DNA of 64,000 bases from Pseudomonadota bacterium (GTDB lineage Bacteria; Pseudomonadota; Alphaproteobacteria; Sphingomonadales; Govanellaceae): NCBI GenBank assembly GCA_003577275.1, contig QEVO01000003.1, positions 62,001-126,000 of the forward strand, given 5' to 3'. Made by a program: the position numbers and the translations under genes. Below the pieces are notes generated by a model. The model saw only the letters and a program-made list of their open reading frames with translations, searched no databases and was not told the origin of the DNA. Shown in pieces: positions 7,109-17,852 of the stretch (position 1 is its first letter; each line of letters starts with the position of its first letter).

Positions 7109-7455
7109 CCGCGAGTCGCGGCGCCATGATTGCCATATCCGCCGCGCGCCGCTGGACCGTGGCGCAGCATTTTCGTCGATCGCTACGACAGTTCAGGAAC
7201 TTACCGCGGTGCAGTATCGGGCGGCGGGATCTGGATGCAGTTAGCGCTGGACATTTGTTGCGGATAAGGCCACCTTGCACACCATATAAATTGTGTATGG
7301 ATTTATAATAAATACTATACATGGGGCGCCATGGTCATCACCCAGGCGCGGTTTGGGGGTTATTCACGTCACGTTAAACACGCTTTGAGACAATGTTCAT
7401 CACGCGCACCTGGCGCAGGGCGATTGCGCACCGTCAGTTAGGAGACCAAACCGCC
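7109..7455. other. Non-coding region upstream of glgP
   Basis: No credible gene is seen. The part from about 7275 to 7330 is markedly AT-rich against its surroundings and holds a possible promoter for glgP, TTGTGT (7291-7296) with TACTAT (7313-7318) at 16 bp. There is no good Crp/Fnr-type box at the spacing seen elsewhere. Confidence 0.4.
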
Positions 7456-9972
7456 GTGCACGGCAAGACTGCCGCCGCGTCTGCTGCAAAGACGCCCTCT
7501 CAACGACTAACGGCATTGCCGCGGCCGGAAGGATTAAAGCAGGCGCTGGTCGATGCCTTAATCTGCGCTGTCGGCAAGGATCCCTCCAACGCCACCACCG
7601 AAGAATGGTTTCGCGCGCTCGCTCACTATACCCGGGGCTTCATGGCCAAGCGTTGGCTCGACACCAAGCGGCTGCATCACGATCGTGACGTCAAGGCGGT
7701 CTATTATTTGTCGATGGAATTCCTGATTGGCCGCTCGCTGCAAAATAATCTTTACAGTCTGGGGCTTGAGGAGGACGTGCGCGAGGCGATGCGGCACCTG
7801 GGCGTCGATCTCGATCAGGTCTATGAGGAGGAATACGACGCCGCCCTGGGCAATGGCGGGCTGGGCCGCCTCGCCGCCTGCTTTCTCGACTCGTTGACCA
7901 CCCAAGGCTTTCCCGCCTATGGCTACAGCATCCGCTATGACAACGGCATGTTCGTGCAGGGCATTGAGAACGGCTGGCAGGTGGAGCAGCCGGAAGATTG
8001 GCTGCGCCACGGCAACCCGTGGGAATTTCCCCGCCCGGCGGTGAAATATTTCATCGGCTTTGGCGGCCGTACAGAACATGTCACCGACAATGATGGCCAA
8101 CCACGCACGCACTGGATTCCCGACAAGGGGCTCTTGGCCACCGCCTATGATCTGGAAGTGCCGGGCTATGGCCAGGATCTGATCAACACCATCCGCCTGT
8201 GGTCGGCCCGGCCGATGCGGGAGATCAACCTGCAACACTTCAACAACGGCGATCTGGCCGGCGCGCTGCGCGACAAGTACGAGGCGGAAACTTTGTCGCG
8301 CGTGCTCTATCCCGGCACCTCCACCGAAGTTGGCCGCAAGCTGCGGCTGCGCCAGGAGTATTTCTTCGTCAGCGCCTCGTTGCAGGATATTCTCGGCCGT
8401 TATCTGGAAAGCACCGACGATTTAAGGATGCTGCCTGACAAGGTGGCGATCCAGCTCAACGACACCCATCCCGCCATCGCCATTCCGGAGATGATGCGCC
8501 TGCTGATCGATCAGCATGGGCTGGCATGGCCGGCCGCCTGGTCCATCACCACCGCGATCTTCGCCTATACCAACCACACGCTGCTGCCGGAAGCGCTGGA
8601 AGCCTGGCCGGTGGATTTCTTCGCCGAGCTGTTGCCGCGTCACTTGGAGATCATCTACCGCATCAATGAGGATTTCCTGAGCGATGTGGCGGCGCGCTTT
8701 CCCGGCGACGACGATCTGTTGCGCCGGGTGTCGATCATCGGCGAGGACGGCGTGCGTCATGTCCGCATGGGACATCTGGCGTTCATCGGCAGCCACAAGG
8801 TCAATGGCGTCTCGGCGCTGCATACCGACATCATGAAGGCCAGCACGTTCGCCGACTTCCATCGCCTTTATCCGCAGCGCATCCTCAACAAAACCAACGG
8901 CATTTCCTCCCGGCGCTGGCTTAATCTCGCCAATCCGGCGCTCGCCGCGCTGATTACTTCGCGCATCGGCGAGGGCTGGCTCAGAGATCATAACGAGTTG
9001 AAAAACCTGACCGGCTTTGCCGATGACGCGGAGTTCCGCGCGGCGTTTTGCGCCATCAAGCAGGCCAACAAGGACCGCCTGTCGGCCCGCATCGCCCGCG
9101 ACCTCGGCGTGATCGTCAATCCCGCCGCCATGTTCGACGTCCAGGTCAAGCGCATCCACGAATATAAGCGCCAGCTTCTCAATGCCTTGCAGGTGGTGGA
9201 GCGCTACAACCGCATCCGCGCCGGCAATACGGCGGGGATGACGCCGCGCACGGTGATTTTCGGCGGCAAGGCGGCGGCCGATTATCATATGGCCAAGCTG
9301 ATCATCAAGTTGATCAACGACATCGCTCAAGTGGTCAACCATGATCCCGTGGTCGATGGCCTGTTGAAGGTGCTGTTCATTCCCAACTACAGCGTCACCG
9401 CCGCCGAACGCATCATCCCCGCCGCCGATCTGTCGGAGCAAATCTCCACCGCCGGCGCGGAAGCCTCGGGCACCGGCAACATGAAGCTGGCCTTGAACGG
9501 CGCGCTGACCATCGGCACCCGCGACGGCGCCAACATCGAAATCGGCGACGCCGTGGGCGAGGACAATATCTTCTTCTTCGGCCTTTCCGCCGAGGAGGTG
9601 GCGGCGCGCCGCGCCGGCGGCTACGCGCCTTACACCATTCTTGAAACCGACGCCAGACTGGCGGCGGTGCTAGCCATGATTCGCGGCGGCTTTTTTTCGC
9701 CCGACGACAAGGACCGCTACACCCATCTCGTCGATACCCTGCTATCGAGCGATTATTTCATGGTGTTGGCTGATTTTGCCGCTTACGTCGCCTGCCAGGA
9801 CAGGATTGACGCCGCCTATGGCGACCAGGCGTCCTGGACACGCAAGGCCATCATCAACGTCGCCCGCATGGGCGGCTTTTCCTCCGACCGCACCATCCGC
9901 GGCTACGCCGAGGACATCTGGCAGGTGGCGCCGTGCTGTCTCATGCCGTCGCGGGGAGCGGACGCGGCATAA
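7456..9972 (+). CDS. glgP: Glycogen/alpha-glucan phosphorylase (GlgP type)
   Basis: Releases glucose 1-phosphate from the non-reducing ends of glycogen using phosphate and pyridoxal phosphate. The protein has the full-length glycogen phosphorylase layout: YYLSMEFLIGR near the N-terminus, the active-site stretch LGNGGLGRLAACF, and the PLP-lysine motif EASGTGNMK in the C-terminal domain, followed by NGALTIGTRDGAN. The start is placed at a GTG with GGAGA 10 bp upstream; an ATG at 7393 in the same frame would add 21 Arg-rich residues not typical of the family and lacks a clear ribosome site. Its 3' end overlaps the convergent malQ by 32 bp. A second, distinct phosphorylase lies at 18159. Confidence 0.95.
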   Translation: MHGKTAAASAAKTPSQRLTALPRPEGLKQALVDALICAVGKDPSNATTEEWFRALAHYTRGFMAKRWLDTKRLHHDRDVKAVYYLSMEFLIGRSLQNNLYSLGLEEDVREAMRHLGVDLDQVYEEEYDAALGNGGLGRLAACFLDSLTTQGFPAYGYSIRYDNGMFVQGIENGWQVEQPEDWLRHGNPWEFPRPAVKYFIGFGGRTEHVTDNDGQPRTHWIPDKGLLATAYDLEVPGYGQDLINTIRLWSARPMREINLQHFNNGDLAGALRDKYEAETLSRVLYPGTSTEVGRKLRLRQEYFFVSASLQDILGRYLESTDDLRMLPDKVAIQLNDTHPAIAIPEMMRLLIDQHGLAWPAAWSITTAIFAYTNHTLLPEALEAWPVDFFAELLPRHLEIIYRINEDFLSDVAARFPGDDDLLRRVSIIGEDGVRHVRMGHLAFIGSHKVNGVSALHTDIMKASTFADFHRLYPQRILNKTNGISSRRWLNLANPALAALITSRIGEGWLRDHNELKNLTGFADDAEFRAAFCAIKQANKDRLSARIARDLGVIVNPAAMFDVQVKRIHEYKRQLLNALQVVERYNRIRAGNTAGMTPRTVIFGGKAAADYHMAKLIIKLINDIAQVVNHDPVVDGLLKVLFIPNYSVTAAERIIPAADLSEQISTAGAEASGTGNMKLALNGALTIGTRDGANIEIGDAVGEDNIFFFGLSAEEVAARRAGGYAPYTILETDARLAAVLAMIRGGFFSPDDKDRYTHLVDTLLSSDYFMVLADFAAYVACQDRIDAAYGDQASWTRKAIINVARMGGFSSDRTIRGYAEDIWQVAPCCLMPSRGADAA

Positions 9973-12037
9973 CCGCCGCCCGTTCCGCCGCCACCGCCGC
10001 CAAGACCTCTTGCGCCCAGTCATCGCCAAACAGCGTATCTAGATCAACCGCCAGCCGCCGCCGCCAGTTGGCGTGCTCGAACGCCGTGCCGGGCAGGTTG
10101 AGCTGCTCCGTCTCACCCGTCAGGTCGTCGATCTGAACCATCATCAGCCACGCCGCGGCGCGCGCGACGAAGCGATGGAGCGCCAGCGCCAGCGCCGGCG
10201 ACATCTCCTGCGCGTCAACCTCGCCAGGCAAGAGATGAGCCTCCTGAAGGGCGGTGATCAACGCCGCCTTGTCGGCTGCCCGTTGCGCTTCGGCCAGCGC
10301 GGATAGATGCTCACTGGCGAAGAGATGCAAGGCGCGTTTGAGCGCCAAGTCCGCGCCCTGCCAATAGCCCTTCACGGTCGGCAGGTCATGGGTGGAGAGA
10401 CACGCCATGGCGAGCGCAGGATATTCCTCCGGCGGCTGGAAGCGATGATCGGACTTCTCGAAATAAAGCACGCGGTAGGAAAGAATTTTCTTCTCCGCCA
10501 GGCGACGGCGGAAATCCGGCGTCACGGTGCCCAAATCCTCGCCGATGATGACGCAGCCCTGGCGTTGGCTTTCCAGGGCGACGATACGCAACAGGTCATC
10601 CGCCGGATAGCGCACATAAGCGCCATGATTGGCGCTCATCCCCGCCGGCACCCAGAACAGGCGCTCCAGTCCCATCACATGATCCAGGCGCAAGGCGCGC
10701 ACATAGCGCATGTTGGCGCGCATGAGGGCGATGAAGGAGGCGTAAGCGCCGTCATAAAGCGCATGCGGCCGGGGGGCGACCACGCCCCAGGTCTGGCCCT
10801 TGGGGTTGAAGTCGTCCGCTGGGGCGCCTAATTCCACGGCGGCGGCATAAAGCTCGCGTCCCAGCCAGGCGTCGGCACCGTAAGCCGAGACGCTGAGCGC
10901 CAGATCGCCGTAAAGCCCCAGGGTCAAGCGCGCATCGGCGCGCGCTGCCGCGCTCGTCATTTGCTGGTGACAGCGCCATTGCAGATAAGCATGAAAATCA
11001 AGGTGCTGGCGATGGCGGTCGCGAAACTCGGCGACGGCGGCGCTCTTGCAATCCTGATACGCAGGGGGCCAGGTGGTCCACAGATGGCTGCCGAAATGGT
11101 CGCATAAAGCCTCGAAGGTGGCGAAGCCTTGCAGCGCCGCGCCGTACTCGCGGCAGAAGCGCTCGAAATCGGCGTTGGGGTGGAAGTCTGCAAAGTCGCG
11201 CTCGAAACAGCTGCGCTTGGCGCGCGACACGGCTGAGTAATCAATCTGCGCCGCGGGCGGTGGCGCTGGCGCGCCGACGTCAAGATAAAGCGGATTAAGA
11301 AAAAGCCGGCTGCTCGGGGCGTAGGGGCTCGCGTCCTTAGGGCTGCCAAAAAACAGGGCATGGAGCGGATTGAGCCCCACCGTCGCCGCGCCGGTCTCGG
11401 CGGCCTGTTCGATCAGTTGCGTCAGGTCGGTAAAATCGCCGATCCCGGCATCATGCGCGCCGCGCAGCGCATAAAGGTGCGCCGCAATCCCCCAGCGGCG
11501 CGCGCCCGTTTCCGCCTCGGCCGGCAGATAACACGCAGCGGGCGCGATGATGAGCGGCAGCGGCGTTGCGGGTGGCAGATCAAGTTGGAGCGTGTGGTAG
11601 CCCAAGGGCAGATCGGCGCGCAGCTCAAGGCGGTAGCGCATCATCCCCAGTTTATCGTGCCGCGCCTCGGCGACCGCCGTGGCGCCATTAAGTGCGCCCG
11701 TTATCGTCTCGCCGCTTTCCAGGACGATGAACCATGGCATATTTTTTATTTCAACGTGCGCCGGCAGATGGCAGATGAGAAAGATCGGCTGCTTTTCCTC
11801 GGCGACGATCACCGGCGGCAAGGCTCGCCGCCAGGGCCGTGTTTCCAGTTCGACAATGCTGTGCTCCAGCGCCGCCGCGCCAGCGGCGTCGATCTTCATG
11901 GCGGCCAGCAAAGCGCGCGCTGTCTCAGGACCGAGGTCGTGCCACGCGCCGGCGATATCCCAATACCCGGGTTCAATGCCGGCAAGAGTTGCCAGATGCA
12001 TGAGCCGTGCGTCGCTGAACATCGCCTCTCCGCTCAT
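9941..12037 (-). CDS. malQ: 4-alpha-glucanotransferase (amylomaltase)
   Basis: Transfers alpha-1,4-glucan segments between maltodextrins, rebuilding chains that phosphorylase can use after debranching. The 698-residue protein belongs to GH77: the nucleophile motif ALRLDHVMGLERLFWVPAG, the acid/base motif VIIGEDLGTVTP and the third acidic site STHDLPTVKGYW are all present in order in the C-terminal half. The N-terminal 150 residues form a beta-rich domain as in bacterial amylomaltases of this length. The ATG overlaps the glgX stop (ATGA), showing translational coupling; a second ATG 15 bp inside has a better ribosome site (GGAGAGG). Last gene of glgB-glgX-malQ. Confidence 0.95.
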   Translation of the reverse strand: MSGEAMFSDARLMHLATLAGIEPGYWDIAGAWHDLGPETARALLAAMKIDAAGAAALEHSIVELETRPWRRALPPVIVAEEKQPIFLICHLPAHVEIKNMPWFIVLESGETITGALNGATAVAEARHDKLGMMRYRLELRADLPLGYHTLQLDLPPATPLPLIIAPAACYLPAEAETGARRWGIAAHLYALRGAHDAGIGDFTDLTQLIEQAAETGAATVGLNPLHALFFGSPKDASPYAPSSRLFLNPLYLDVGAPAPPPAAQIDYSAVSRAKRSCFERDFADFHPNADFERFCREYGAALQGFATFEALCDHFGSHLWTTWPPAYQDCKSAAVAEFRDRHRQHLDFHAYLQWRCHQQMTSAAARADARLTLGLYGDLALSVSAYGADAWLGRELYAAAVELGAPADDFNPKGQTWGVVAPRPHALYDGAYASFIALMRANMRYVRALRLDHVMGLERLFWVPAGMSANHGAYVRYPADDLLRIVALESQRQGCVIIGEDLGTVTPDFRRRLAEKKILSYRVLYFEKSDHRFQPPEEYPALAMACLSTHDLPTVKGYWQGADLALKRALHLFASEHLSALAEAQRAADKAALITALQEAHLLPGEVDAQEMSPALALALHRFVARAAAWLMMVQIDDLTGETEQLNLPGTAFEHANWRRRLAVDLDTLFGDDWAQEVLAAVAAERAAVMPRPLPATA

Positions 12038-14139
12038 CCGGCCGTGAGGAGAACAAGCGACCGGGCGGCCAATAATATTTCCGAGCCTGCCGGGAAGCAG
12101 ACGCCCTCATCCTCGCTTGACTGAGGGCGCGCCGTATCGATGGCCAACGTCCAATTTGCGCCGAAGGCTTTTGGCGGCAGGCGGAAGGGGATGATCTCGG
12201 CAGCGGCGTTGAGCAGGATCAGAAGATGCTCGCCCTTTTCTTCCTCCGGTTCAGTATCGGCGGGAAAGCCGAGATGACAGCCGAAGCTTTGCCGCTCGGC
12301 GTTGCGCCAATCAGCAGCGGACATTTCCAGGCCGCCGGGCGTCAGCCAGGTGATGTCCTTGACGACCTCGTCGCTGATGGGCCGACCGTGGAAAAACTGC
12401 TCCCGGCGCAACGCGGGGTGGCGGGCGCGTAAGCTGAGGAGCTTGCATGCGAAGACAAACAAGGCATGGCCGTCATGGCTTTCCAGTTGCGTCCAATCCA
12501 TCCAGCTCACCTCATTGTCCTGGCAATAGGCGTTGTTGTTGCCAAGCTGAGTGCGGCCGAACTCGTCGCCGGCGGTAAGCATGGGCACGCCTTGCGAGAA
12601 CAGCAGCGTCGCCAAAAAATTGCGTTTTTGTTGGGCGCGCATGGCGCCAATGGCGGCGTTAGAGGTCGGCCCTTCCGCGCCGCCGTTCCAGCTATAATTG
12701 GCGTCGCTGCCGTCGGCGTTGTTCTCACCGTTGGCGGCGTTGTGTTTGTGGTTGTAGCTGACCAGATCCTCCAAGGTGAAACCGTCATGGGCAGTGACAT
12801 AGTTCACGCTCGCCCATGGCCGCCGGCCCCGGTGGTGAAAGAAATCGCTGGAGCCGGTCAGGCGAAAGGCTAGATCGGCCACCATGCCAACGTCGCCGCG
12901 CCAGAAGCGGCGCACGGTATCGCGATAGCGGTCGTTCCACTCCGACCAGCCCGGCGGGAAGCGTCCCAGTTGATAGCCGTCAACGCCGAGATCCCACGGC
13001 TCGGCGATCAGCTTGACATCACGCAAGATCGGATCCTGCCGCGCGGCTTTCAAGAACGCCGCCTCGGGGGTAAAGTGATGATGTTCGCGGGCCAGCGTCA
13101 CGGCAAGATCGAAGCGAAAGCCGTCGACGTGATACTCCGTCACCCAGTAACGCAGCGCCGACATCACCAACGCCAGAACCTGGGGATGCTCCAGCCGCAA
13201 GGTGTTGCCGCAGCCGGCGTCATTGACATAATGGCTGCGCACCGCGCCCAGACGATAATAGCTGGCGTTGTCGATGCCGCGAAACGACAGCGTGGGGCCA
13301 TGGCTGTCGCCTTCGCCGGTGTGGTTGAACACCACATCCAAGATGACCTCGATGCCGGCGGCATGAAGCGCGCGCACCGCCGCCTTGAACTCGTTGGGAT
13401 CGCCCTGGGCCAGATAGCGCGGCTCGATGGCGCCATAAGCGAGCGGACTATAGCCCCAGTAATTGACCATGCCGCGCTTGGCCAGATGCGGCTCCTGGGC
13501 GATGGCCTGGATCGGCAGCAGCTCCACGGCGGTGATGCCCAAGCGTTGCAGATAGTGGATGACCACAGGCGTCGCCAGCGCCCCCAACGTTCCTTGACTA
13601 TGAGGAGGTATTTCCGGGTGTCGCTTGGTAAAGCCGCGCCCGTGCATCTCGTAAATGATGGTCTCGCTCCACGGCGTGCGGGGCGGCGTATCGCCTTGCC
13701 AATCGAACGCGGCGGCGACTACCCGCGCCTTTGGAACCACATCGGCGTCATCGCGCAAATCCGGGGTGTGGTCATTATCGCCATGGCCGAACTGCCGGGG
13801 GTCGAAGGCGTGGGGCGCGTGCAATGCCCGGGCGTAAGGGTCGATCAGCAATTTATGGGGATTGCAGCGATGGCCGGCCAGGGGATCATAGGGGCCATAG
13901 ACGCGATAGCCGTAGAGTAGGCCCGGCGCGGCGTCCGGCAGATAGCCATGCCATATTTCATCGGTGTATTCGGGCAAGACGTGGCGGGCGACCTCATGCC
14001 GGCCGCTGTCATCAAACAGGCACAGCTCCACTTTCTCGGCGACGGCGGAAAAGAGCGCAAAATTGACGCCGCCTTGATCCGCCGTGGCGCCCAGCGGTGA
14101 CGGTCTGCCGGGGAGGATAACTGCGGTCGGCGGGCGCAT
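12034..14139 (-). CDS. glgX: Glycogen debranching enzyme GlgX (isoamylase type)
   Basis: Hydrolyses alpha-1,6 branches of phosphorylase-limit glycogen. The 701-residue GH13 protein begins with a carbohydrate-binding module 48 fold (RPSPLGATADQGGVNFALF) and has the catalytic motifs VDGFRFDLAVTL (nucleophile Asp), LIAEPWDLG (acid/base Glu) and YVTAHDGFTLEDLVSYN (third Asp). The length matches GlgX. It lies 12 bp after glgB and overlaps malQ by 4 bp. The set branching enzyme, debranching enzyme and glucanotransferase on one message fits remodelling of glycogen in both directions. Confidence 0.96.
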   Translation of the reverse strand: MRPPTAVILPGRPSPLGATADQGGVNFALFSAVAEKVELCLFDDSGRHEVARHVLPEYTDEIWHGYLPDAAPGLLYGYRVYGPYDPLAGHRCNPHKLLIDPYARALHAPHAFDPRQFGHGDNDHTPDLRDDADVVPKARVVAAAFDWQGDTPPRTPWSETIIYEMHGRGFTKRHPEIPPHSQGTLGALATPVVIHYLQRLGITAVELLPIQAIAQEPHLAKRGMVNYWGYSPLAYGAIEPRYLAQGDPNEFKAAVRALHAAGIEVILDVVFNHTGEGDSHGPTLSFRGIDNASYYRLGAVRSHYVNDAGCGNTLRLEHPQVLALVMSALRYWVTEYHVDGFRFDLAVTLAREHHHFTPEAAFLKAARQDPILRDVKLIAEPWDLGVDGYQLGRFPPGWSEWNDRYRDTVRRFWRGDVGMVADLAFRLTGSSDFFHHRGRRPWASVNYVTAHDGFTLEDLVSYNHKHNAANGENNADGSDANYSWNGGAEGPTSNAAIGAMRAQQKRNFLATLLFSQGVPMLTAGDEFGRTQLGNNNAYCQDNEVSWMDWTQLESHDGHALFVFACKLLSLRARHPALRREQFFHGRPISDEVVKDITWLTPGGLEMSAADWRNAERQSFGCHLGFPADTEPEEEKGEHLLILLNAAAEIIPFRLPPKAFGANWTLAIDTARPQSSEDEGVCFPAGSEILLAARSLVLLTAG

Positions 14140-14151
14140 CGCTGTCAGCCT

Positions 14152-16101
14152 TCAGGCGGGTTGCAACAGCACGGTAGCGAGCGGCGGCAGGGTCAAGGAC
14201 AGACTTTGGGCATAGCCGTGGGCCGGCGTCGGCTCGGCGCGGAGACCGCCGCCGTTGCCGACATCGTTGCCGCCGTAATAGCGCGAATCGGTGTTCAGGA
14301 TTTCCCGGTAATAGCCGTCGCGCGGCACGCCGATGCGATAGCCCTGTCGCACCACCGGCGTGAAATTGCAGACCGCCACGACAACATCAGCCGGATGCTC
14401 GCCCCGGCGCAGGAACGAGATCACGCTGTTGTCCTGATCGTGACAATCGATCCATTGAAAGCCGGCGGCCTCGCAATCGAGAGCATGGAGCGCCGGCAGG
14501 CTGCGGTAGAGGCGGTTCAAATCGCGCACCAACGCTTGCACCCCGGCATGGTCGGGATCGCTCAACAGATGCCAGTCGAGGCCAACGTCGTGGTTCCATT
14601 CCCGTTCTTGCGCCAATTCGTTGCCCATGAACAGCAGCTTTTTGCCCGGGTGGGCATAGAAAAAACCCAGGTACGCCCGCAAGTTGGCGAACTTCTGCCA
14701 GCGGTCGCCGGGCATTTTGCCAAGGAGCGAGCGCTTGTGGTGCACCACCTCGTCATGGGACAAGGGCAGGATGAAGTTTTCATGAAAAGCGTAAAGCAGG
14801 CCGAAGGTCAGCTCATCATGATGATACTTGCGGTGGGCGGGATCGCGGGAAATGTAGCGCAGGGTATCGTTCATCCACCCCATGTTCCACTTGTAGCCGA
14901 AGCCCAACCCGCCGCACCAGGTAGGCCGCGACACCATGGGCCAGGCGGTGGATTCCTCGGCGATGGTCATCGCGCCGCCGGCTTTTTCATAAACCCGCTC
15001 ATTCAGGCGGCGCAGAAAATCGATGGCTTCCAGATTCTCCTGCCCGCCGTGGGCATTGGGCAGCCATTGACCATCTGGCCGCGCGTAATCGCGATAGAGC
15101 ATGGAGGCGACGGCATCGACCCGCAACCCGTCGATGCCGTATTCCTCGATCCAGAACAAGGCATTGGCGAGAAGGTAGTTGGCCACCTCGCGGCGGCCGT
15201 GATTGTAGATCAGGGTGTTCCATTCGGGATGCCGGCCTAGGCGCGGGTCGGCGTGCTCATAGAGGTGGGTGCCGTCGAAACGGGCGAGGCCATGGCCATC
15301 GCCGGGAAAATGCCCCGCCACCCAATCCATGATCACGCCCAGCCCGCGGTCATGGCAGCGTTTGACGAAGGCGCGGAAGCGATCGGGCGCGCCGAAGCGG
15401 CGGGTGGGGGCATAAAGCGCCGTCGGCTGATAGCCCCAGGAGCCGTCGAAAGGATACTCGCTGACCGGCAAGAGCTCGATGTGGGTGAAGCCCATGTCGG
15501 CGACATAGGGGATCAGTTGATCGGCTAGCTCATCATAACTTAGATAGCCGCCGTTCGCCTGGCGGCGCCAGGAGCCCAAATGAACCTCGTAGATGGCGAT
15601 GGGGGCATGGCGGTCCTGGAGCTGTTGGCGGCGCTTGATCCATGCCGCATCCAGCGCCGGCTCGTCAAACAGTCCCTTAACGACGGAAGCGGAGCGCGGC
15701 GGCGCTTCGCTCGCCATGGCATAGGGATCGCTTTTCAAAAGCGTCTCGCCGCTGGCGGTTTCCACTTCATACTTGTAAAGCGCCCCCGCCTCCAGGCCGG
15801 CGATGAACAGCTCCCAAACGCCGATATCGCGATGCAGTCGCATCCCATGGCGCTGGCCGTTCCAGCCATTGAAATCGCCGACCACGCTGACCCGGCGCGC
15901 GTTGGGCGCCCACACGGCAAAGCCGACCCCCACGCGGCCGTGGTGCGTCATGGGATGGGCTCCCAGCTTGGTGAAGGCGTACAGGTGACTGCCTTCGGCC
16001 AGCAGGTGGCAGTCGATGTCGCCAAGAATAGGCTGCGTCGGCGGCGCTTTGCTTGCGCTGTCCGCGTGCGGCATCTGCCAAATGTCGGTGCTATCGGTCA
16101 T
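14152..16101 (-). CDS. glgB: 1,4-alpha-glucan branching enzyme
   Basis: Introduces alpha-1,6 branches into glycogen. The 649-residue protein has a CBM48 module ([20 protein letters not shown]) and GH13 catalytic motifs [16 protein letters not shown] (nucleophile Asp), [10 protein letters not shown] (Glu) and [13 protein letters not shown] (Asp). It lacks the extra N-terminal CBM48 copy of the 730-residue E. coli enzyme. The frame is open to 16188, but the start is set at 16101: AAGG precedes it, the protein then begins as expected, and the perfect Crp/Fnr-type box at 16154-16167 would otherwise lie inside the gene. First gene of the operon with glgX and malQ; divergent from glgA. Confidence 0.95.
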   Translation of the reverse strand: MTDSTDIWQMPHADSASKAPPTQPILGDIDCHLLAEGSHLYAFTKLGAHPMTHHGRVGVGFAVWAPNARRVSVVGDFNGWNGQRHGMRLHRDIGVWELFIAGLEAGALYKYEVETASGETLLKSDPYAMASEAPPRSASVVKGLFDEPALDAAWIKRRQQLQDRHAPIAIYEVHLGSWRRQANGGYLSYDELADQLIPYVADMGFTHIELLPVSEYPFDGSWGYQPTALYAPTRRFGAPDRFRAFVKRCHDRGLGVIMDWVAGHFPGDGHGLARFDGTHLYEHADPRLGRHPEWNTLIYNHGRREVANYLLANALFWIEEYGIDGLRVDAVASMLYRDYARPDGQWLPNAHGGQENLEAIDFLRRLNERVYEKAGGAMTIAEESTAWPMVSRPTWCGGLGFGYKWNMGWMNDTLRYISRDPAHRKYHHDELTFGLLYAFHENFILPLSHDEVVHHKRSLLGKMPGDRWQKFANLRAYLGFFYAHPGKKLLFMGNELAQEREWNHDVGLDWHLLSDPDHAGVQALVRDLNRLYRSLPALHALDCEAAGFQWIDCHDQDNSVISFLRRGEHPADVVVAVCNFTPVVRQGYRIGVPRDGYYREILNTDSRYYGGNDVGNGGGLRAEPTPAHGYAQSLSLTLPPLATVLLQPA

Positions 16102-16153
16102 CGGCGCCTTGTGCTGATTGCCTTCAAGATAGGCATAAATGGCGACGTCTCTA

Positions 16154-16167
16154 TTGACGGCCGTCAA
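16154..16167 (-). promoter_or_regulatory. Perfect Crp/Fnr-type palindrome between glgB and glgA
   Basis: TTGACGGCCGTCAA is a perfect 14-bp palindrome, the best site in the window. On the minus strand a -10-like TATCTT (16131-16126) is centred 32 bp away and the glgB ATG is 59 bp away, the same geometry as at pgi and the CBS gene. On the plus strand glgA starts 95 bp away with no -10 at the same spacing, so the site probably serves glgBX-malQ first. Confidence 0.72.
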
Positions 16168-16255
16168 TGAAGGGAGCGGGAGCGGCACCTAGCATGCCCT
16201 GAGGCCGCAAGGCCGATTCCCCCCAGCCTTACAAAAAGAAGGGCCCACCCCGAGC

Positions 16256-17788
16256 ATGCGCGTTCTATTTGTTTCCTCGGAAGTTCATCCGCTTGCCAAA
16301 ACCGGCGGCCTTGCCGATGTCAGCGAGGCGTTGCCCAAGGCGCTGCGCGCCCATGACATTGATGTCCGGCTGCTGATGCCCGCTTATCCGCAGGCCAAAG
16401 ACCGGCTCATGACGCAAGGAAAACCGATCGCCTTGAAAAACGTCCTGGGATTTGATGACGTCGCGCTCGTTCCCGGATTGCTTCCAGGTTCCGAGCTGCC
16501 GATTTGGCTCATTGATTGCCCACGGCTATACGATCGGCCGGGCCGGCTCTATTGCGATCCCGATGGTAAGGAATGGCACGACAACGCCTTGCGGTACGCG
16601 CTGTTGTCCCATGTCGCGGCGCGGGTGGCGCGCGCTCAAGCGCCGCTGTCCTGGCGGCCCGATATCGTGCATGCCAATGACTGGCACACCGGCATCGTCC
16701 CGGCGCTCTTGAGCGCCGATGCGGCGTCGCGTCCGGCGGTGGTTTTCACCATCCATAACATGGCCTACCAGGGAAATTTTCCGGCGTCCTGCCTTGATTT
16801 CATTGGGCTTTCGCCGCACCTCTATCATCCCGAAGGGGTCGAATTCCATCACCGCGTGTCCTTCCTGAAAGCCGGCGTGCGCTACGCCGACCGCATCACC
16901 ACAGTAAGCCCGACCTACGCGGCGGAGATACTCGATCCCGAATTCGGCCATGGCCTGGAAGGCGTCGCCCGCCTGCGCCAGGGCGACCTGATCGGCATCC
17001 TGAACGGCGCCGACTACAGCTTGTGGGATCCGGTCAACGATCGTCACCTGATCGAGCGCTATGATCGCCATGACATCTCGGGCAAGAAAGCCTGCAAGGC
17101 CGCGCTGTTGAAGGAATTAATGCTGCCGGCGACTTCGAACGCGCCGCTCATCGCCTTCAACAGTCGGTTGGCGGAGCAGAAAATGGCCGACGTGGTGCTG
17201 GAGGTGGTCCCCGCCATCGTGGCGGCCGGCGGCCAGTTCGCCCTCCTCGGCGAAGGCGAGCGGCGTTTCGAGACCGCCTTTGTAGAGCTTGCCCGCCGTT
17301 ATCCCGATAGCGTCTCGGCGCGCATCGGGTATGACGAGCCGGCGGCGCACCGCCTGCTGGCCGGCGCCGACATCCTGTTGGCGCCGGCTCGCTTCGAGCC
17401 CTGCGGCTTAACCCAGCTTTACGCCATGCGCTATGGCACGGCGCCCATCGTGCGGCGCACCGGCGGGCTTGCTGACACCGTGGTTGACGCCACGCCCGAA
17501 GCGCTGCATGCCGGCGTCGCCACCGGCCTTTCCTTCCGCGACGTCAGCGCGGCGGCGCTTGGCGAGGCGGTGCGCCGCGCCATCGAGCTGTTCGCCCAGC
17601 CGCTGTTGTGGCGGCGGCTGCAGGTGGCGGGCATGCACGCCGATTTCTCTTGGGAATGCTCGGCGCGCCGCTATCTTGACTTATACCGGTCGCTGCGGCC
17701 CGAGGCGCGGCTGCGCCGCCGCGTCACACGCGATCATACGCCTGATGATGACGACAGCTACGGCGGGCGCGTCGTCAATAGCCGATAA
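16256..17788 (+). CDS. glgA: Glycogen synthase (ADP-glucose type)
   Basis: Elongates alpha-1,4-glucan from an activated glucose donor. The 510-residue GT5 protein starts with the signature SSEVHPLAKTGGLADV (Lys-x-Gly-Gly donor-binding motif near residue 15), has the HANDWHTG acceptor region and the C-terminal GT-B motif ARFEPCGLTQLYAMRYGTAPIVRRTGGLADTV. The last 40 residues are a charged tail beyond the usual end. No glgC (ADP-glucose pyrophosphorylase) is in the window, so donor supply must come from elsewhere. It is followed by a small DUF2934 gene and the second phosphorylase, all on the plus strand. Confidence 0.96.
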   Translation: MRVLFVSSEVHPLAKTGGLADVSEALPKALRAHDIDVRLLMPAYPQAKDRLMTQGKPIALKNVLGFDDVALVPGLLPGSELPIWLIDCPRLYDRPGRLYCDPDGKEWHDNALRYALLSHVAARVARAQAPLSWRPDIVHANDWHTGIVPALLSADAASRPAVVFTIHNMAYQGNFPASCLDFIGLSPHLYHPEGVEFHHRVSFLKAGVRYADRITTVSPTYAAEILDPEFGHGLEGVARLRQGDLIGILNGADYSLWDPVNDRHLIERYDRHDISGKKACKAALLKELMLPATSNAPLIAFNSRLAEQKMADVVLEVVPAIVAAGGQFALLGEGERRFETAFVELARRYPDSVSARIGYDEPAAHRLLAGADILLAPARFEPCGLTQLYAMRYGTAPIVRRTGGLADTVVDATPEALHAGVATGLSFRDVSAAALGEAVRRAIELFAQPLLWRRLQVAGMHADFSWECSARRYLDLYRSLRPEARLRRRVTRDHTPDDDDSYGGRVVNSR

Positions 17789-17852
17789 CGCCGGGAAAAG
17801 CAGGTCCGGGCGCTGTCATGTCATAGGAACACTAGCTAAGGACGAGGCACCG

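Noticed and set aside
7424..7437. TTGCG-CACC-GTCAG as a ninth Crp/Fnr-type box for glgP
   Set aside because: Two mismatches in the left half, and it lies only 18 bp before the preferred start codon, unlike all other sites.
12226..15528. Long plus-strand frames opposite glgX and glgB
   Set aside because: They are shadows of GC-rich genes: no family motifs and unusual Arg/Ala-rich composition, while the minus-strand frames carry full catalytic motifs.
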